A stretch of 64,000 nt of DNA, taken from the NCBI GenBank assembly GCA_947396885.1, contig OX377202.1:106204198-106268197 (forward strand). The letters run 5' to 3'. A program made the position numbers and the translations under genes. Source of the stretch: Heligmosomoides polygyrus polygyrus (lineage: Eukaryota > Nematoda > Chromadorea > Rhabditida > Heligmosomidae). Within the stretch, counting starts at the first letter, position 1, and each line of letters starts with the position of its first letter. Below, piece by piece: positions 41,363 to 53,061 of the stretch. The notes beneath the pieces were generated by a model, which saw only the letters and a program-made list of their open reading frames with translations, did no database searches and was not told the origin of the DNA.

Positions 41363-42450
41363 CGTTAAACATCAACTTCTTGGTTATGTAGTGGATATGT
41401 TGAGCTGTTGCTTGACCTCAGTGCAAGCAAATTTTATCGATCATCCACTCAATATCGATCGCGGTTCTTGATTCCTGACCCGTGCTGGACGTCTGAGGTG
41501 GGGATGGCGTGGACAAGTCGCGTTTCTGGGCGACGGCCCAGCCAGTAATCAGATTGACAGTATTTGAGGACGTTTATGACAATCAGAGAACAGCGTCGAG
41601 CAGAAGAGATGTGGAGCAGTGGCAAAAGATGCTCTGCTCTGGTTCGACTCCACGCGATGATGCCGATTCCGAAGGTTCAACTTTCTGGCGCCGATGAACT
41701 TGAGCGAGACATAGCGCTTGAACACTTCAGGCGCTTGTTGAGACCTCGAGTTCGCCAACTGGAGAAGCAGAGGACACGGCGCACTCCAGACTGATGCTGC
41801 CGTCCCCTCAGAAGACCCGTCACCCGTAGGGGCAAGGGAGAAGCTCCAGATCGTCGTCCGGCGCCTGATCGTTGTCCTCGCGCTCCTCACAGTTCACGGA
41901 TCGTCTCGAATCGCCCCCGCCTCCGTCGCCGTCCATTGTGCACCCCGTGGGTGGTTTGCTCCGTGGCGGCCGACCGACAGCGTCAACCGTCTCTAAGCTG
42001 ACTAAGTCGCGCGTATTTGCCGAGCATTATTCGCGCCTTTCGCCTCGCTTATCGCACCATTGAGAAGACGAGTTCCACTCAGCACAATCGATTCCTTAAG
42101 CCTTTTTTCCTTCAGCTGATAGACTGTCAGCGAACGCCTCCTGGAACACTTCCGCGTTCACATCAGTTTGTTGTATTTCTCTGCGTTGGCGGCTGTTTTC
42201 CGATTGCATTTAGCGGCTTTGCAAACGAATTCTTTCCTTGCCTCCGTTCTAGGATGCGCCATGCACCTTGCCTGAACTCGTTCCGACGATAGGGACCTTG
42301 AATCCACCTCTACAGACCAGACACAGTTCTGTCATTCTCACATGAGCCTCCAACACCTTACGATTATTCCACAAGAAGAAAGCCTGCTACTGGTCCCAGC
42401 CGGGAACCGATCCATGTTGTCCTAGACGGCTTCACTCCCCACTGCACTAT
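41363..42450. other. No recognised gene; coding-like open frames
   Basis: The stretch 41500-42000 is GC-rich and has overlapping open frames (for example 41564-41794, containing DELERDIALEHFRRLLRP). There are no known domains and no clear splice-bounded structure. An unrecognised exon is possible but unsupported. A GATGCGCCATGCACC motif lies at 42251. Confidence 0.35.
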
Positions 42451-42603
42451 GGGCCTGTTCATACTTCGCGACGGCAGCGACACGAGCGACAAAGCAAAGC
42501 ACACCTATCGATTTTTCCCAGGCAACGGCTCGGCACTGATCGATACCTATCCTTCGCCCTTCCGTTTCTGCCGTTGCTCCCGTCGCAAAATATGAACAGG
42601 CCC
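42451..42603. mobile_element. Palindromic MITE, GGGCCTGTTCATAC type
   Basis: GGGCCTGTTCATACTTCGCG and GTCGCAAAATATGAACAGGC are inverted ends of a 153-bp element. No clean 3-bp duplication is visible. A degraded GTAGGCC-type element follows at about 42850-42985; the rest up to 43452 holds no gene. Confidence 0.65.
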
Positions 42604-43452
42604 CAATTGAGTCCTTTTGTAAGCAATGCCAGGAGTTTTAGTTCAACGTAGTATCGTGGAGGTTTCTCGATGTGTTTGAAGTGCCTCAAGGACTTCAGGG
42701 GTCGCTTTGATTGAACAAACAGAGGCGCCAAACACATTTAATTGATGCGCACGGAAGCAGCGCCTCCTTCCACTATCCTATATGAGCCCTCAGTTCGATT
42801 ATTATCTCCTCTAGCGAGGTTTTTGGTGCAGGCAGCCTATTTTCTCTGTATAGTCCTTAATGCGGCCTACAGGGGTAACGGTATACGCATCAGCTCAATC
42901 AGGCCGCATCGAGCGAGCCAGCACGGTAGCAGGCCTGATTGACCGGTGATTTCCCGCCTCCCCACTTAGGTCATGCTATGGACTAGTGCCGTTTCCCTAC
43001 AATTAGGGAAGGAATTGCGAAAACAGATGGTCAAGCAGATACTGTTCACAAATCGGAGGGTTGGAGTGGACAACGGGTAGCGCCGGTACTTGCGCTATGC
43101 TGTTTAATAGACAGACTTTTACTGGCCAATGCTTCGGCGAGATCGCCTTCTCGGAGTCTGAAAGGGAAGGGTCAAATAAATTAGAAGTTATTCCACCAAA
43201 TGTCGCCTCATACCTACAAAGCTCGGTGTTAACTTTTGCAGAGCGGGACCAATGAGTGAGATGGAGTCCAAGTGCCGTATCTGACTGTTGTCCAGCAAAG
43301 ACCAATGGTAGTAACGTAAGACAGACGAGGGGTGCGATACAGCAACTACCCCAGTTCAGAATGCGAGCCTGAGGTAAGCCTTGAGCTCTCGTATTATATG
43401 TAGCCACCCATCCCCCTTTCGATTGACCTTGGAGTCTCTGGAGTGCATCCAG

Positions 43453-43633
43453 GCGCCGGATTCATCAACGACTTACACACATTTAACGGAGAAATTACAG
43501 CCGAAATTCCTGAAAAAAGAACGCGAACTAACGAGGCTTATCAACAGGTGATATGGTGAAATGTTGGCGTTGTCAGGAATTTCGGCTGTAATTTCTTCGT
43601 TAAATCTTTGTAACTCGTTGATGAAGCTGGCCC
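43453..43633. mobile_element. Palindromic MITE, CAG target duplication
   Basis: GCGCCGGATTCATCAACGAC at the left and CTCGTTGATGAAGCTGGCCC at the right, with CAG at 43450-43452 and 43634-43636. The arms contain TTTAACGGAGAAATTACAGC and its complement. Confidence 0.8.
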
Positions 43634-45278
43634 CAGAATGCCTCAAAGGCCTTGCGCGCGGATGTTCGAACCTCGTGCCCCAGAATCTTCACATTGACCC
43701 CGAAATCCTCCCCTTCATGGCAATGGATCCTATGGTAGCCTTCTCAGAAAATTCCCGGCCAACTTACTTCAGGCACCAGAGCTCCAGATTAGCTTAGTTG
43801 TGCCTTAAAACGTCCAAAATCAATAACCTGCGTGCTTTAGAGGAGCTATGTAAGTTACTTACAATAGAATCAGTTACACATCGATATGTAAAAATATTGG
43901 ACATCTCACAGTTCTTTAACAGTCTAAAATTATATGCCACAAGAATCGAATAGGATGAGATAGAATCAGGCGCATAAATATACTCAAATTTGCTCAAAAT
44001 TTTATAATTCCTCAACAACTTAAACTCCGTGTCACAACAGTCACAAGCAAAGGACAACAACAACCAGAACAATGACAACCATAATATTAAGCATGTTTCG
44101 TTTCGCCTCTATCTTTATACAAAACATGTTTATAATTAGTTACGCTGAGGCTCATCAGTGAAGAAGGTAACTAATTAACCTAGTTGTTAGTAGTGTAAGG
44201 GGTAATATATTATTGTTTTATTATTTATGTACTAACAAGTACATTTTACAAATGAAATAAAGCAAACACACACCATTACAATACAACTGTGTTAGAACAT
44301 CAACACCAATTACATACAACTTATCACAATTAACTTACTCTTTATTTATTTATTTATTTATTTATTTTGTTTTATTAATTACAAGTTATTTTTTAAATTA
44401 TTTTTACATATAAATTAAGGCAAAATGCTTGTGTAATTTAACAAAATTGCATATTACTATATAATGAATACAATTATAAATAGATGTTTTACCAAAATTT
44501 TAAAATTTTAATTATTTTATTTATTTATTTATTTATTTGTTGTTACATATTTTATTTTATTTGCATTATTTTTGTTTGAAAACGTAATAAAATTAATTAA
44601 CTTTGTGTACTAGTATACAGCTTACCACGTGTTGCAGAAGATAGTAATAAAATGAGAACTACTACGTTTGAGTTGATGTATATCACTGTCACTGTCAGTC
44701 ACAATGTAATTCTTACTCTTATTCCAAGTTATGATTGTTATTGGTCTATAGCTTAAGTGATATTATCTCTGTATGTGTTGTGTTCCCTTGTGTTATAATT
44801 CAGTAAATTGGGGATGAAATGCAGCATATTATCGTTATCATACTTATTACAAGCAAGCCTTAAGGTTGCATGTAACCAAAGCAGGTTTGCAAGTAAGTTA
44901 CGTAAGGATGTGCAAGTTAATTGGCAGTCGTTAGGCTTACAATTAACTTACGCAGGACGCGAAAAGATGCGCGTAAGCAATTGCATGCAACCGTCTCGAA
45001 ACTGCTAGACAAGCTACTTGCGGCTTAAGGGCTGCGATTTAACTTACTTCTGCCTTTAGACCTCCAGAACAAGTTATTTCTGCCTTATTTTACGCGGCTA
45101 AGTAATCTGCCAGTCGCTAGGCTATGAATGGAGAGTTACTTGCAAGTAATTTAAGTGAAAGTTACGAGAAACTTGTGTGCAAGTAGACGTGCAGGCTGGG
45201 CCATAGATTTTTTAAATTTACACGCGACACTGCTTTAAGTTACTTGCAGCTTGCGCTTTTCTAGCTTGAGAACGTCAA
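43634..45278. other. AT-rich intergenic DNA, no gene
   Basis: Includes (TTTA)n-like runs at 44340-44370 and 44515-44540. A stretch at 44860-45200 repeats short AAGTTACTTGC / GTAAGTTA motifs, and similar sequence reappears at about 63400-63480. No coding signal. Confidence 0.55.
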
Positions 45279-47567
45279 TTTAACAACGTATTTCGAAAGC
45301 GTGACTCCTATCTGGTGTCGTTCTATAGCGGGAGCATCAAGACACAGATCGACTTCATCCTTGTGAAGCATCGCGATCGAAAGCTGGTTACAGATGCGAA
45401 GGTGGTGCCGTACGAGACTGTCGCCACACAGCACCGTCCGCTGATATGCACTCTTAAGTTCGCCCCTCCGAGGCTGAGGCATGTCGAGCGATGCGGTCCA
45501 CCGAGAATCAAGTGGTGGCGATTGAAGGAAAACGCTGCAGCTTTTGTTTCTCGTATTCGGTTACCGACGGTGACAACCGTCGACGAAACATGGAAAACCG
45601 ATACGATTTTACAAGTTGCATGCTCTGAATTAGGCATGACTAAGCCTGGACGCCGCAAGATCGAGAAGCTGGCGTGGCTGTGGACTAACGACGTAAGAGG
45701 AAAAGTCCGAGAGAAGAAAAAATTATATCACGCGTTCCTGCGCGACAAGACTGCAGACAAATGGCGTATGTACCAGGAGGGGAAGAAAGCGGCAAAGAAG
45801 GCCGTAGCCGTGGCAAAAGCCGTCCATTATGATGATCTTAGCGATAAACTCGAGACGCGCGATGGTGAACGACATCTTTATCGACTTGCCAAGGCACGCC
45901 ATCGTCAGGCCGAGGACATCGAGAAATTCTTGGGCATCAACGATGAGAATGGCCATCTACTGACGAACCGCAAGAGGGCTATGAAACGATGGCATGACTA
46001 CTTCGAGAGAATTTCGACAGAAGAGTTTGCCCATCCGCCCATCCCTTGCGTCCCTCCTACGCACGGTCCTGTGCAGAAAATCACTGTGGAGGAGACGGAA
46101 GCGGCTTTGGAGAAGATGAAGCCAGGCAAAGCAACGGGCCCCGATGATATAGCGGCCGACCTATGGAAGTTGAGGTGCTGGAGTCCTGCTGAGTGGCTAA
46201 CGAAGTTTTTCAAGCAGGTTGTTACGGAAAAGAAGGTACCTGGTAGTTGGCAGGAAAGCACGACGATCCCGATATGGAAGAAGAAGGGCAGTCCTGCGGA
46301 CTGCACGAATTACCGTCCAATTCGCTTGCTCTCGCACAGCATGAAAATCTTCGAGCAAATTGTAGATGGACGTATTCGCGATATCGTCCAACGTTCCACC
46401 AATCAATGTGGCCTCGTAGCGGGCAGTGGCACCATCGATGCCATACATGCTGCTCGTCTTCTGGTAGAGAGACATCGCGAAAAGCAGAAACCGCTGCACA
46501 TAGCTTTTCTCGACTTAGAGAAAGCATTTGATCGTGTTCCGCGTGAGGTTATATGGCACGCCTTACGACAACACGATGTTCCCGAAGAGCTTATTGAGTG
46601 GGTGCGCATACTTTACTCTGGTCCAAACAGTAGTGTGCGAGCGCCAGCCGGCACATCGGCGGAGTTTCCTATCTCCGTTGGTGTTCACCAGGGCTATGCG
46701 CTTTCCCCGCTCCTATTCATTGTCGTAATGGATGCCATTTCGAGAGACCTTCAGAAGCCTGCCCCCTGGACGCTGCTGCATGCAGATGACGTAATGCTTG
46801 CAAGCGAAGAGAAGAGCGAACTCGAGCGACAAGCGCAAGCTTGGTAGGACCGCTTGGCGATGTTCGGGCTCAAGCTAAACGTCAAAAAATCTGAGTACTT
46901 GACGACAGACGTAAACGAAGCCTCCATTGAGATCAATGGCACTGCGCTAGTACGAACGACAAACTTCAAGTACCTTGGATCTGCAATTGCGTCTGATGGT
47001 AGTCTAACGTTCGAGGTGAACTCGCGCGTGAACGCAGCGTGGTCCAAATGGCGCTCGATGACAGGCGTTTTATGCAACAGAAAAATACCGGAACGCCTTA
47101 AATCGAAGATCTATAGAACCATCGTCCGACCAGTAGCAATGTATGGAGCTTGAGTGCTGACCTGCAACCAAGGAGGTTGAGACTCGCCTCAGCGCAATGG
47201 AAACGAAAATGCTGCGATGGACGGCTGGTGTTACGCGTCTGGACCGTATTCGCAACGATGAAATACGCCAGAGGTTTGGTGTCGCTCCAATTGCTGACAA
47301 GTTACGCCAAGCTCGCCTTCGGTGGTATGGCCACGTTCTTCGAGCTAGTGGTGACACTGTTAGGAAGATTGGCCTTAACATAGATGTGCCCGGAAAACGG
47401 CCTAAAGGGCGGCCGAAGTAGCGATGGCTTGATACGTTGCATGTGGACCTAAAGGTTGCTGGTATCCATCCCGATCAAGCATTTGATCGCATAAAGTGGA
47501 GTCACCACAAGAATAGCGGACCCCGCCTCGAAGTGGGACGAACGCTGGAGAAGAAGAAGAAGAAGAA
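45279..47567 (+). pseudogene. BovB/RTE-like LINE, 5'-truncated
   Basis: Flanked by a 9-bp duplication GAACGTCAA (45270-45278 and 47568-47576) and ending in (AAG)n. It starts inside the endonuclease (FRKRDSYLVSFYSG, TQIDFILVKHRDR, TQHRPLICTLK), so the nuclease N-terminus is lost. The reverse transcriptase is well preserved: KATGPDDIAADLW, NYRPIRLLSHSMKIFE, AFLDLEKAFDRVP, HQGYALSPLLF and the catalytic LLHADDVMLA. An in-frame stop occurs at 46845-46847 (AQAW*DRLAMFGLKLN). A stop with frameshift follows at about 47153 (VAMYGA*), and a third stop lies near 47421. The C-terminus has LRWYGHVLRA and KRPKGRPK. The lineage differs from the RTE at 30381. Confidence 0.88.
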
Positions 47568-47637
47568 GAACGTCAAATACTAAACACAACCCGCATGTAA
47601 CTTGCCTAGGAATTTCTGAGTAGAGCAATATAGGCTC

Positions 47638-47820
47638 GTAGCTTTTCCTTGCCGTCAAGATGTTCCTTAATCCTCAGATGAAGTCATCGACTAGTTTCCC
47701 CGATGTATTCTGCTCCGCAGGGTTGACATAAAATCAGGTAGACTATATCGAGCACAGTGCAGTCCCCTCATTACTACCTGGGCAGACCACATAATTAAGC
47801 ATCATGCAGAAATTATTGTA
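47638..47820 (-). pseudogene. GIY-YIG relic of a Penelope-like element
   Basis: On the minus strand the translation reads CGAEYIGETSR, then LRIKEHLDGKEKLRA, preceded by a cysteine-containing stretch (VVCPGSNEG). Stops interrupt the frame. It is another decayed copy of the domain seen at 4130 and 48459, in opposite orientation. The stretch 47821-48277 shows no gene. Confidence 0.65.
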
Positions 47821-48277
47821 GAGGCGGTTTCGAACTAGCTGTTACTTCAGAGTGCTATTGTTACTTCTTTATTGAGCGGGAAATCCACAATAGTAACCGT
47901 GCACTAGTGTATTGTAAATACATGGATGAATGCTGTATTGTTTCTTCAACACAATCCGAAATGTATGAGTGATTTCTATGATTAAACGAGCAGTCGCAGC
48001 ATACTAGGCCTACTCGAGAAACCCAGAATAACGGTTGCCTATCACGTCTTAACACGCAGGTTAAACTATCCAATGTCATCGTTAGTGTGAAGTAGTGGCG
48101 GAGGCCAAGCACCCAAGCACAGACAGTATCCTGATTCATGTCATTTCTGCTCTCAGAAACATGAATGTGCTCGCAAATATGCACAGGCGCGAAAAACCTG
48201 CAAGAGTCAAGTAGTTCCCACCATATCAGCGCAGACCCACTGCTAACCGTCTACGAGAACAGCCACATGACAACAAG

Positions 48278-48454
48278 GGTCGGATCCGTCAAAGACTTAC
48301 AGCAATTTAACGGAGAAAATACAGCCGAAATCCCTGATAGCGCGCCTTACCAATGGTAAAATGTTTCACCATATCGCTTGATAAGCCGCGGTATCAGGTA
48401 TTTCGGCTGTATTTTCTCCGTTAAGTTGCTGTAAGTCGTTGATGAATCCGGCCC
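48278..48454. mobile_element. Palindromic MITE next to the Penelope relic
   Basis: GGTCGGATCCGTCAAAGACT and GTCGTTGATGAATCCGGCCC are inverted ends. The inner arms are AACGGAGAAAATACAGCCGA and its complement. CAAG flanks both sides, so the duplication is AAG or CAAG, less typical than CTG/CAG. Confidence 0.75.
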
Positions 48455-48755
48455 CAAGATACCTCTTTGTATACCGTTTATTTCTGATAATGTGAATGCT
48501 GCTATTCAGAGGAGCATTGTGCAAGCTCAGCTGGAAAATGATGTTGTTCTAGTCAACATCCGAAATGACAACGTTAACCGCCTATCGGCCATAGATACGC
48601 CCTAGAGAAGCACTGTATGTCAGAAAACTGCGTTATGTGTCCACATGGTAAGCTAGGCGATTGTTCTTGCCAAGGAACAATTTACCAGATCGAGTGTCGG
48701 GCTTGTAATTTAGCATACATCGGGGAAACAGGAAGAACGCTAGCGATACGCTTAA

Positions 48756-49635
48756 GGTCCCGTTTATACTTCGACGCCAAGCGACGCGACGGCATGTATA
48801 GTGCAAAATTGGGCTCCAGGACCTAACTCCAACGCGACGTCGCGCGCTGAAACGCGGACGTGCGCTCGATGAGGCATGATTAGCCGCGGAGCACGAAATG
48901 TTCTCAGTGTTTAAGCTCCCAGACCACATTTCTGGCAAGGAACTTAAGACCCCACAGAAGGCAACAGTCTGCAGTAGGACAATTGATCTGAGAATGGGTG
49001 ATAGTGACCTTTTTCCGTAGTGTAACCATAATCACGGGTAAAAATAGACCGAAGAAGTTGTAGATGACAAATACTGACGCTAGAAACCATCCACAAGACC
49101 AGGATTCCTGCATAAACTGACGCTGATCGTCCCATTAAAACCACATTCATATAACATCTCCAAGAAACGTTGAAAAGAGGAAAAGGCGTGCCGCATGCCC
49201 CTGTAGGAAGCGTTTCTAGCCGTCGGAAGCATCGGACCGCGACAACTCATCCAATTTCGTCGCACACCGTGCGCGACGCCAGGGGGGTCGCGCGGCGTTG
49301 GAGTTATGTCTGCCCCCGGCAAAATTGATAGCAGCGCGACAGGAGGTACACCGGCCCCTACTGGGGGCGTGGCGTCAGGAGGTACATCGCTGTTCTGCGA
49401 ACCGGGAACTTTTATTTTGCGTGCCAAAGGTTTCGTAAGGCAGCCGTTAGACTCTCGGTGAAGCCAAGGGGGTTGGGGTGGGTGAGCAAGGGGGTTGAGA
49501 GGAAGATCGCACGCCCCCCAGCAGGGGCGGGTGTACCTCCTGACCGTCCCCCCAAATTGATCGATCGCGTCGCCCGATCAATGAGTCCACAATACGTGGC
49601 GTCGCGTCGCTCGGCGCCGAAGTATAAACGGGCCC
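48756..49635. mobile_element. 880-bp palindromic-ended element in the Penelope relic
   Basis: GGTCCCGTTTATACTTCGAC and CGAAGTATAAACGGGCCC are inverted ends. TAA flanks at 48753-48755 and 49636-49638. Subterminal regions are rich in GCGACGC motifs. The unique middle (about 48850-49300) has no recognisable protein. Confidence 0.82.
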
Positions 49636-49657
49636 TAAGGAAACAACTAGCTATTAA

Positions 49658-49780
49658 GGGATCGTTTAGTGTGCACGCGATGTTGTGATAGGCTCCCATA
49701 TCGATCGCGCTGCGCGATGAATCGATATGGGGGGTTACCATTTCATCGCATCGCGCTTCGCGTGCACATTAAACGCTCCC
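49658..49780. mobile_element. 123-bp palindromic MITE, GGGATCGTTTAGTG type
   Basis: GGGATCGTTTAGTGTGCACG and CGTGCACATTAAACGCTCCC are inverted ends. TAA flanks at 49655-49657 and 49781-49783. The interior includes the inverted CCCATATCGAT / ATCGATATGGGG. Confidence 0.82.
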
Positions 49781-50216
49781 TAAAACGTGTTGCGACATAA
49801 GAACAACCCTAAGATGACATAAAGCGAGTGAGCACAACGGTAATGATTCCGACATAAAGTGCACGGTCCTGGCAGTTAAGACTGAATTTCGGCAAGGAAA
49901 GCATTGGAGGCGCTTCGGGTTTTCACAAGAAATCCAAGAATGAACGACCGCCAAGAACGTCCATCAGTTACAAATGACTTCTCGTCGTTCCTGCCAAAAT
50001 GCGAGCTATAGAATGCAAGATGACGAGCAGACCGTTATATCTGCGGTAAGCCTCATTCCCCCTACTTACTATACTACTGTGCTAGATCATTCTCGGTGCA
50101 CCGTGATTTGTGAGTTTATCCCTCTTTGGTCGAGATTTTTCGTAGGGTTTTCTCTACGATGTCGGAATCGCTAAAGTATCTGAGGCGTATGGTGGAATAG
50201 AAACAAAGTAACCATG

Positions 50217-51240
50217 CCCTTTCCCGGTCATCACAAAAATGATGGAATGGGCACCAGACTGGGACATTCCTGTCAATTTATCGAAGACTTGCGTTTTCCA
50301 TGTTGGAAATAGAGAATTCAATATCTATAAGTTTAACTATATGGTTCTAAACACCAGAGAAGAAATTCGGGATCTTGGTGTTACCCTAAAACCTGATTTA
50401 AATTTTACATGTTGATCTAATTGTTCGCAACGCATATGCTACTATGTTAACAATATTTATTTGTTTATTTATTTACTACATAAAATGTGTGCCATAAATA
50501 ATAAACAAAACAAATACTGTAGATTACGTCAGACCACATACATGACATATGTTCAGTTTGAGTGTTTTTCAATCCATTGGTGAATGTGGGAACTCCAGTT
50601 TGAAATTGGATAAATTGAGATCGTTGTGAGTTCATTGCCTGGTTTATTGTTAATGGAAAAAAGAGGTTTGTCGAAGAGTAGTCCGCATTGTTTCTTACAA
50701 TGGAAGAAAAAAATAACCTGCAAAGGCTGTTGAAAATAGTGAAAAGAACATAAAGCGTAGATAAAATTCTTTTCGCAAGGACGTCTTGCATGCGAATTAT
50801 AAGGTGCGCAAAGTCTACGACCTTCTACGTACACGACCCCAAGGCGGGCCCTGTATCTCAAAGGCCTCTTTAAACTGATACGCACCTCAGGCGGTAGCAT
50901 AGAAGGGAGTTGCGCATATTCAAACGCACGAACGTAAGACGTACGTCGGTACGGAGAATAAGATTCGTTTAAATTGAACAAAAGCAAGAAAAAGAAAATG
51001 TATAAAGAATATTAAATGCAACCTGGGATATGCTATGCAATATGCAGAAATATTGAACGCCGCAGTTATCAGATTCTCAATAGGCTACACAATGCATATG
51101 TGGTCCGTAATTTGGAATAAGCGTCAAGGATTTGGAGTCCAATTACAAAGAAACTTCAACGTAGAATTGAAAAAGTTTAACAAACTTTTACCAGGACGCT
51201 AATATACAGGTGTTTCCCCAATCCTGAGCATTCTATACCA
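50217..51240 (+). pseudogene. CR1/jockey-like LINE reverse transcriptase relic
   Basis: At 50217-50415 the frame reads MMEWAPDWDIPVNLSKTCV, then REEIRDLGVTLKPDLNF. This is the post-catalytic 'thumb' region of CR1/jockey-type reverse transcriptases. Further on, near 51145-51240, RIWSPITKKLQRRIEKV and FTRTLIYRCFPN match the later C-terminal segment. AT-rich and unrelated sequence lies between. It has many stops and is clearly dead. Confidence 0.6.
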
Positions 51241-51434
51241 TACCAAACTTCAAAAAAGTTTAAATTTGTTGTTCGAAATATTACTATATTAACAAGCAAC
51301 AAAAAATGAAAAATGGTTCATTCATCAAACTATCAAAACAACTCCATTCCTTGCCTCGTTAAGTATATTTTATACAGACATTGCAGAAACGCTTGATTGC
51401 TTACCTTCCTATAATTTTCTGAACTTCACCACCC

Positions 51435-51843
51435 TGTCGTGAACTCTGGTTCATGATTTTGAACCACGCCTCGGCTTAAGCTCTGCCTCCTTGCCTTTAT
51501 AAATGGCTCTGGAGGAGGATGAAGGGAAGGAACAACGGAGAGAATCGGACGGCACCGATCCCGTCTATGCTGCTCTCTAACGTTCTATCCTCATCCAGAG
51601 GTTGGATTCTTGCGGACGTCACTATGTCGGCGGACCCGCACATAGGTCAACTAACCTAAGGGAGTCTTGAATAAGTTAATAAGCAATACAAGAATTAAGA
51701 CAATTGTCATCCAAGACGAGATAAGTCAAGCACATGCTCTCTATCTATCTCTCGAGTTCAGTCTCTATTTTCCCTTCCATAGTAACGTTTGCTATGTTAG
51801 CTAGATCAAGAAATAAATAAATATATATTAGGTTGAAATAACA
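51435..51843. mobile_element. Possible solo LTR
   Basis: A 409-bp segment begins TGTCGTGAACTCTGG and ends TTGAAATAACA. It holds a good TATA box (CCTTTATAAATGG near 51497) and a late AATAAATAAATA signal, in the order expected for an LTR. No target duplication was found and no second LTR or internal genes are present, so this is tentative. The stretch 51844-52120 shows no gene. Confidence 0.3.
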
Positions 51844-52120
51844 TGACGTGCCGAATCTGCGTCTCAGTTGGGATGAACTGCTTAGCCATAATAGCTGACG
51901 TTAACAACGCAGAAGTAAATGTTAGGCTCTTCTGGAGAGTTGGCAACTTTGTGCAGTGGCTCTCTTGTGGCTCTTGCATATAAGTTTATAATTTTGGTAA
52001 TCAAAGAAAAACAATATCTCGAACACAACAACACTAAACAGAGCACATCACACATCATAACATCCTATTATGAATGCAACAAGCAGCAGTAGTAATCGGT
52101 ATTACTCTATGGTTCACCTG

Positions 52121-52298
52121 GGGCCAGATTCACCAACGACTTACGTAACTTTAACGGAGAATTGCAAGCTTATCAAGCGATATGGTGAGCGATAGGCCAC
52201 GTTAAAAGCTCAGATAAAGCGGCTTATCGCTCACCTTATCGCTTGATAAGCTTACAATTCTCCGTTAAAGTTACGTAAGTCGTTGATGAATCCGGAAC
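52121..52298. mobile_element. Palindromic MITE, CTG target duplication
   Basis: GGGCCAGATTCACCAACGAC and GTCGTTGATGAATCCGGAAC are inverted ends. CTG lies at 52118-52120 and 52299-52301. The long arms include ACGTAACTTTAACGGAGAAT and its complement. Confidence 0.83.
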
Positions 52299-52307
52299 CT
52301 GGAAGCA

Positions 52308-52745
52308 TCATAGTGAAGTAATGTTTTCGCCGACTAATCGCTTAAACTGGCCTAGAGATAGCGCATTTGGCAGAATCTTCATAACCTTAAGGGATGCAGT
52401 TCCTGCTCTATACGTAAAGGACTTGGCGTATAGTGTGGATTTAGGACGAGTTAAAGCGATTGTTGGGTGCACAGCCTCTGGTATGTGAACTCGTAACACG
52501 AAACAACTGTTCCATACTTTACTTCACGCCGTTGTATCACTTGAACAATATCTTATGAACCATGCATACATCGATTACTTTGCGTCGAGATGCAAGCGAA
52601 GGCAATTCAAGGCATCTATTCCTTACTAGAGCGTTTGGCAGTCTTTTATACATGAAATCACCAGTGTGTAACATCAGCTTGCGTGTAGGATTATTCTGTA
52701 CCCTTTCAATGCAATAGCTGTCTTTTTCCTGCAAGGATTGAATAC
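52308..52745 (-). pseudogene. C-terminal relic of a CR1/jockey-like LINE
   Basis: The minus strand reads CIERVQNNPTRKLM, then LELPSLASRRKVIDVCMVHK, and, after a break, FTYRAGTASLKVMKILPN and LSLGQFKRLV. This is the typical order at the C-terminus of these reverse transcriptases. Several stops interrupt it. Confidence 0.6.
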
Positions 52746-52927
52746 TGTAGTGCTAGATTCCACTATAGGGCGGATGTGAGTTTTGTAAGCACGTAGAAGG
52801 ATAGCCTGGTTTTTGCTAGAAAGTCCTTTGAAAATATGATACGTTCGCATAATTGCTTACCTACGTTGAATTCTGATATGCTCCGAAAAATCCAGACTGT
52901 CACTACAATGAAATCCTAGATCTCTAA

Positions 52928-53061
52928 GCCCTAGTTTATACTTGCGCCGCCATGCGACGCGGCACCACGATCGCCATAGATATTGATTTTCGCGCCGCCC
53001 AGTCGATATCTATCCCGGCCATCGTGCCACGCCGCGCAGCGGTACAAGTATAAACTAGGGC
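52928..53061. mobile_element. Palindromic MITE, CTAGTTTATACTTG type
   Basis: GCCCTAGTTTATACTTGCGC and CAAGTATAAACTAGGGC are inverted ends of a 134-bp element. TAA flanks at 52925-52927 and 53062-53064. A half-copy of the GATTCATCAACGACTTAC type follows at 53117-53172. The stretch 53173-53717 shows no gene. Confidence 0.83.

Larger units (their letters stand above)
48459..50011 (+). pseudogene. Penelope-like C-terminus with GIY-YIG domain, split by two MITEs
   Basis: Before the first insertion the frame reads SDNVNAAIQRSIVQAQL, and then, after a stop near 48603, CVMCPHGKLGDCS, GTIYQIECRACNLAYIGETG and RTLAIRLR. This is a zinc-knuckle-like Cys region and the first half of a GIY-YIG domain. After 49635 it continues KQLAIK, is broken again by the element at 49658-49780, and resumes near 49823. 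There it reads EHNGNDSDIKCTVLAVKTEF and, after a frameshift, MNDRQERPSVTNDFSSFLPK, ending at TAG 50009-50011. Excising both elements at their TAA duplications rejoins the coding order. The reverse transcriptase is not found. Confidence 0.8.
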
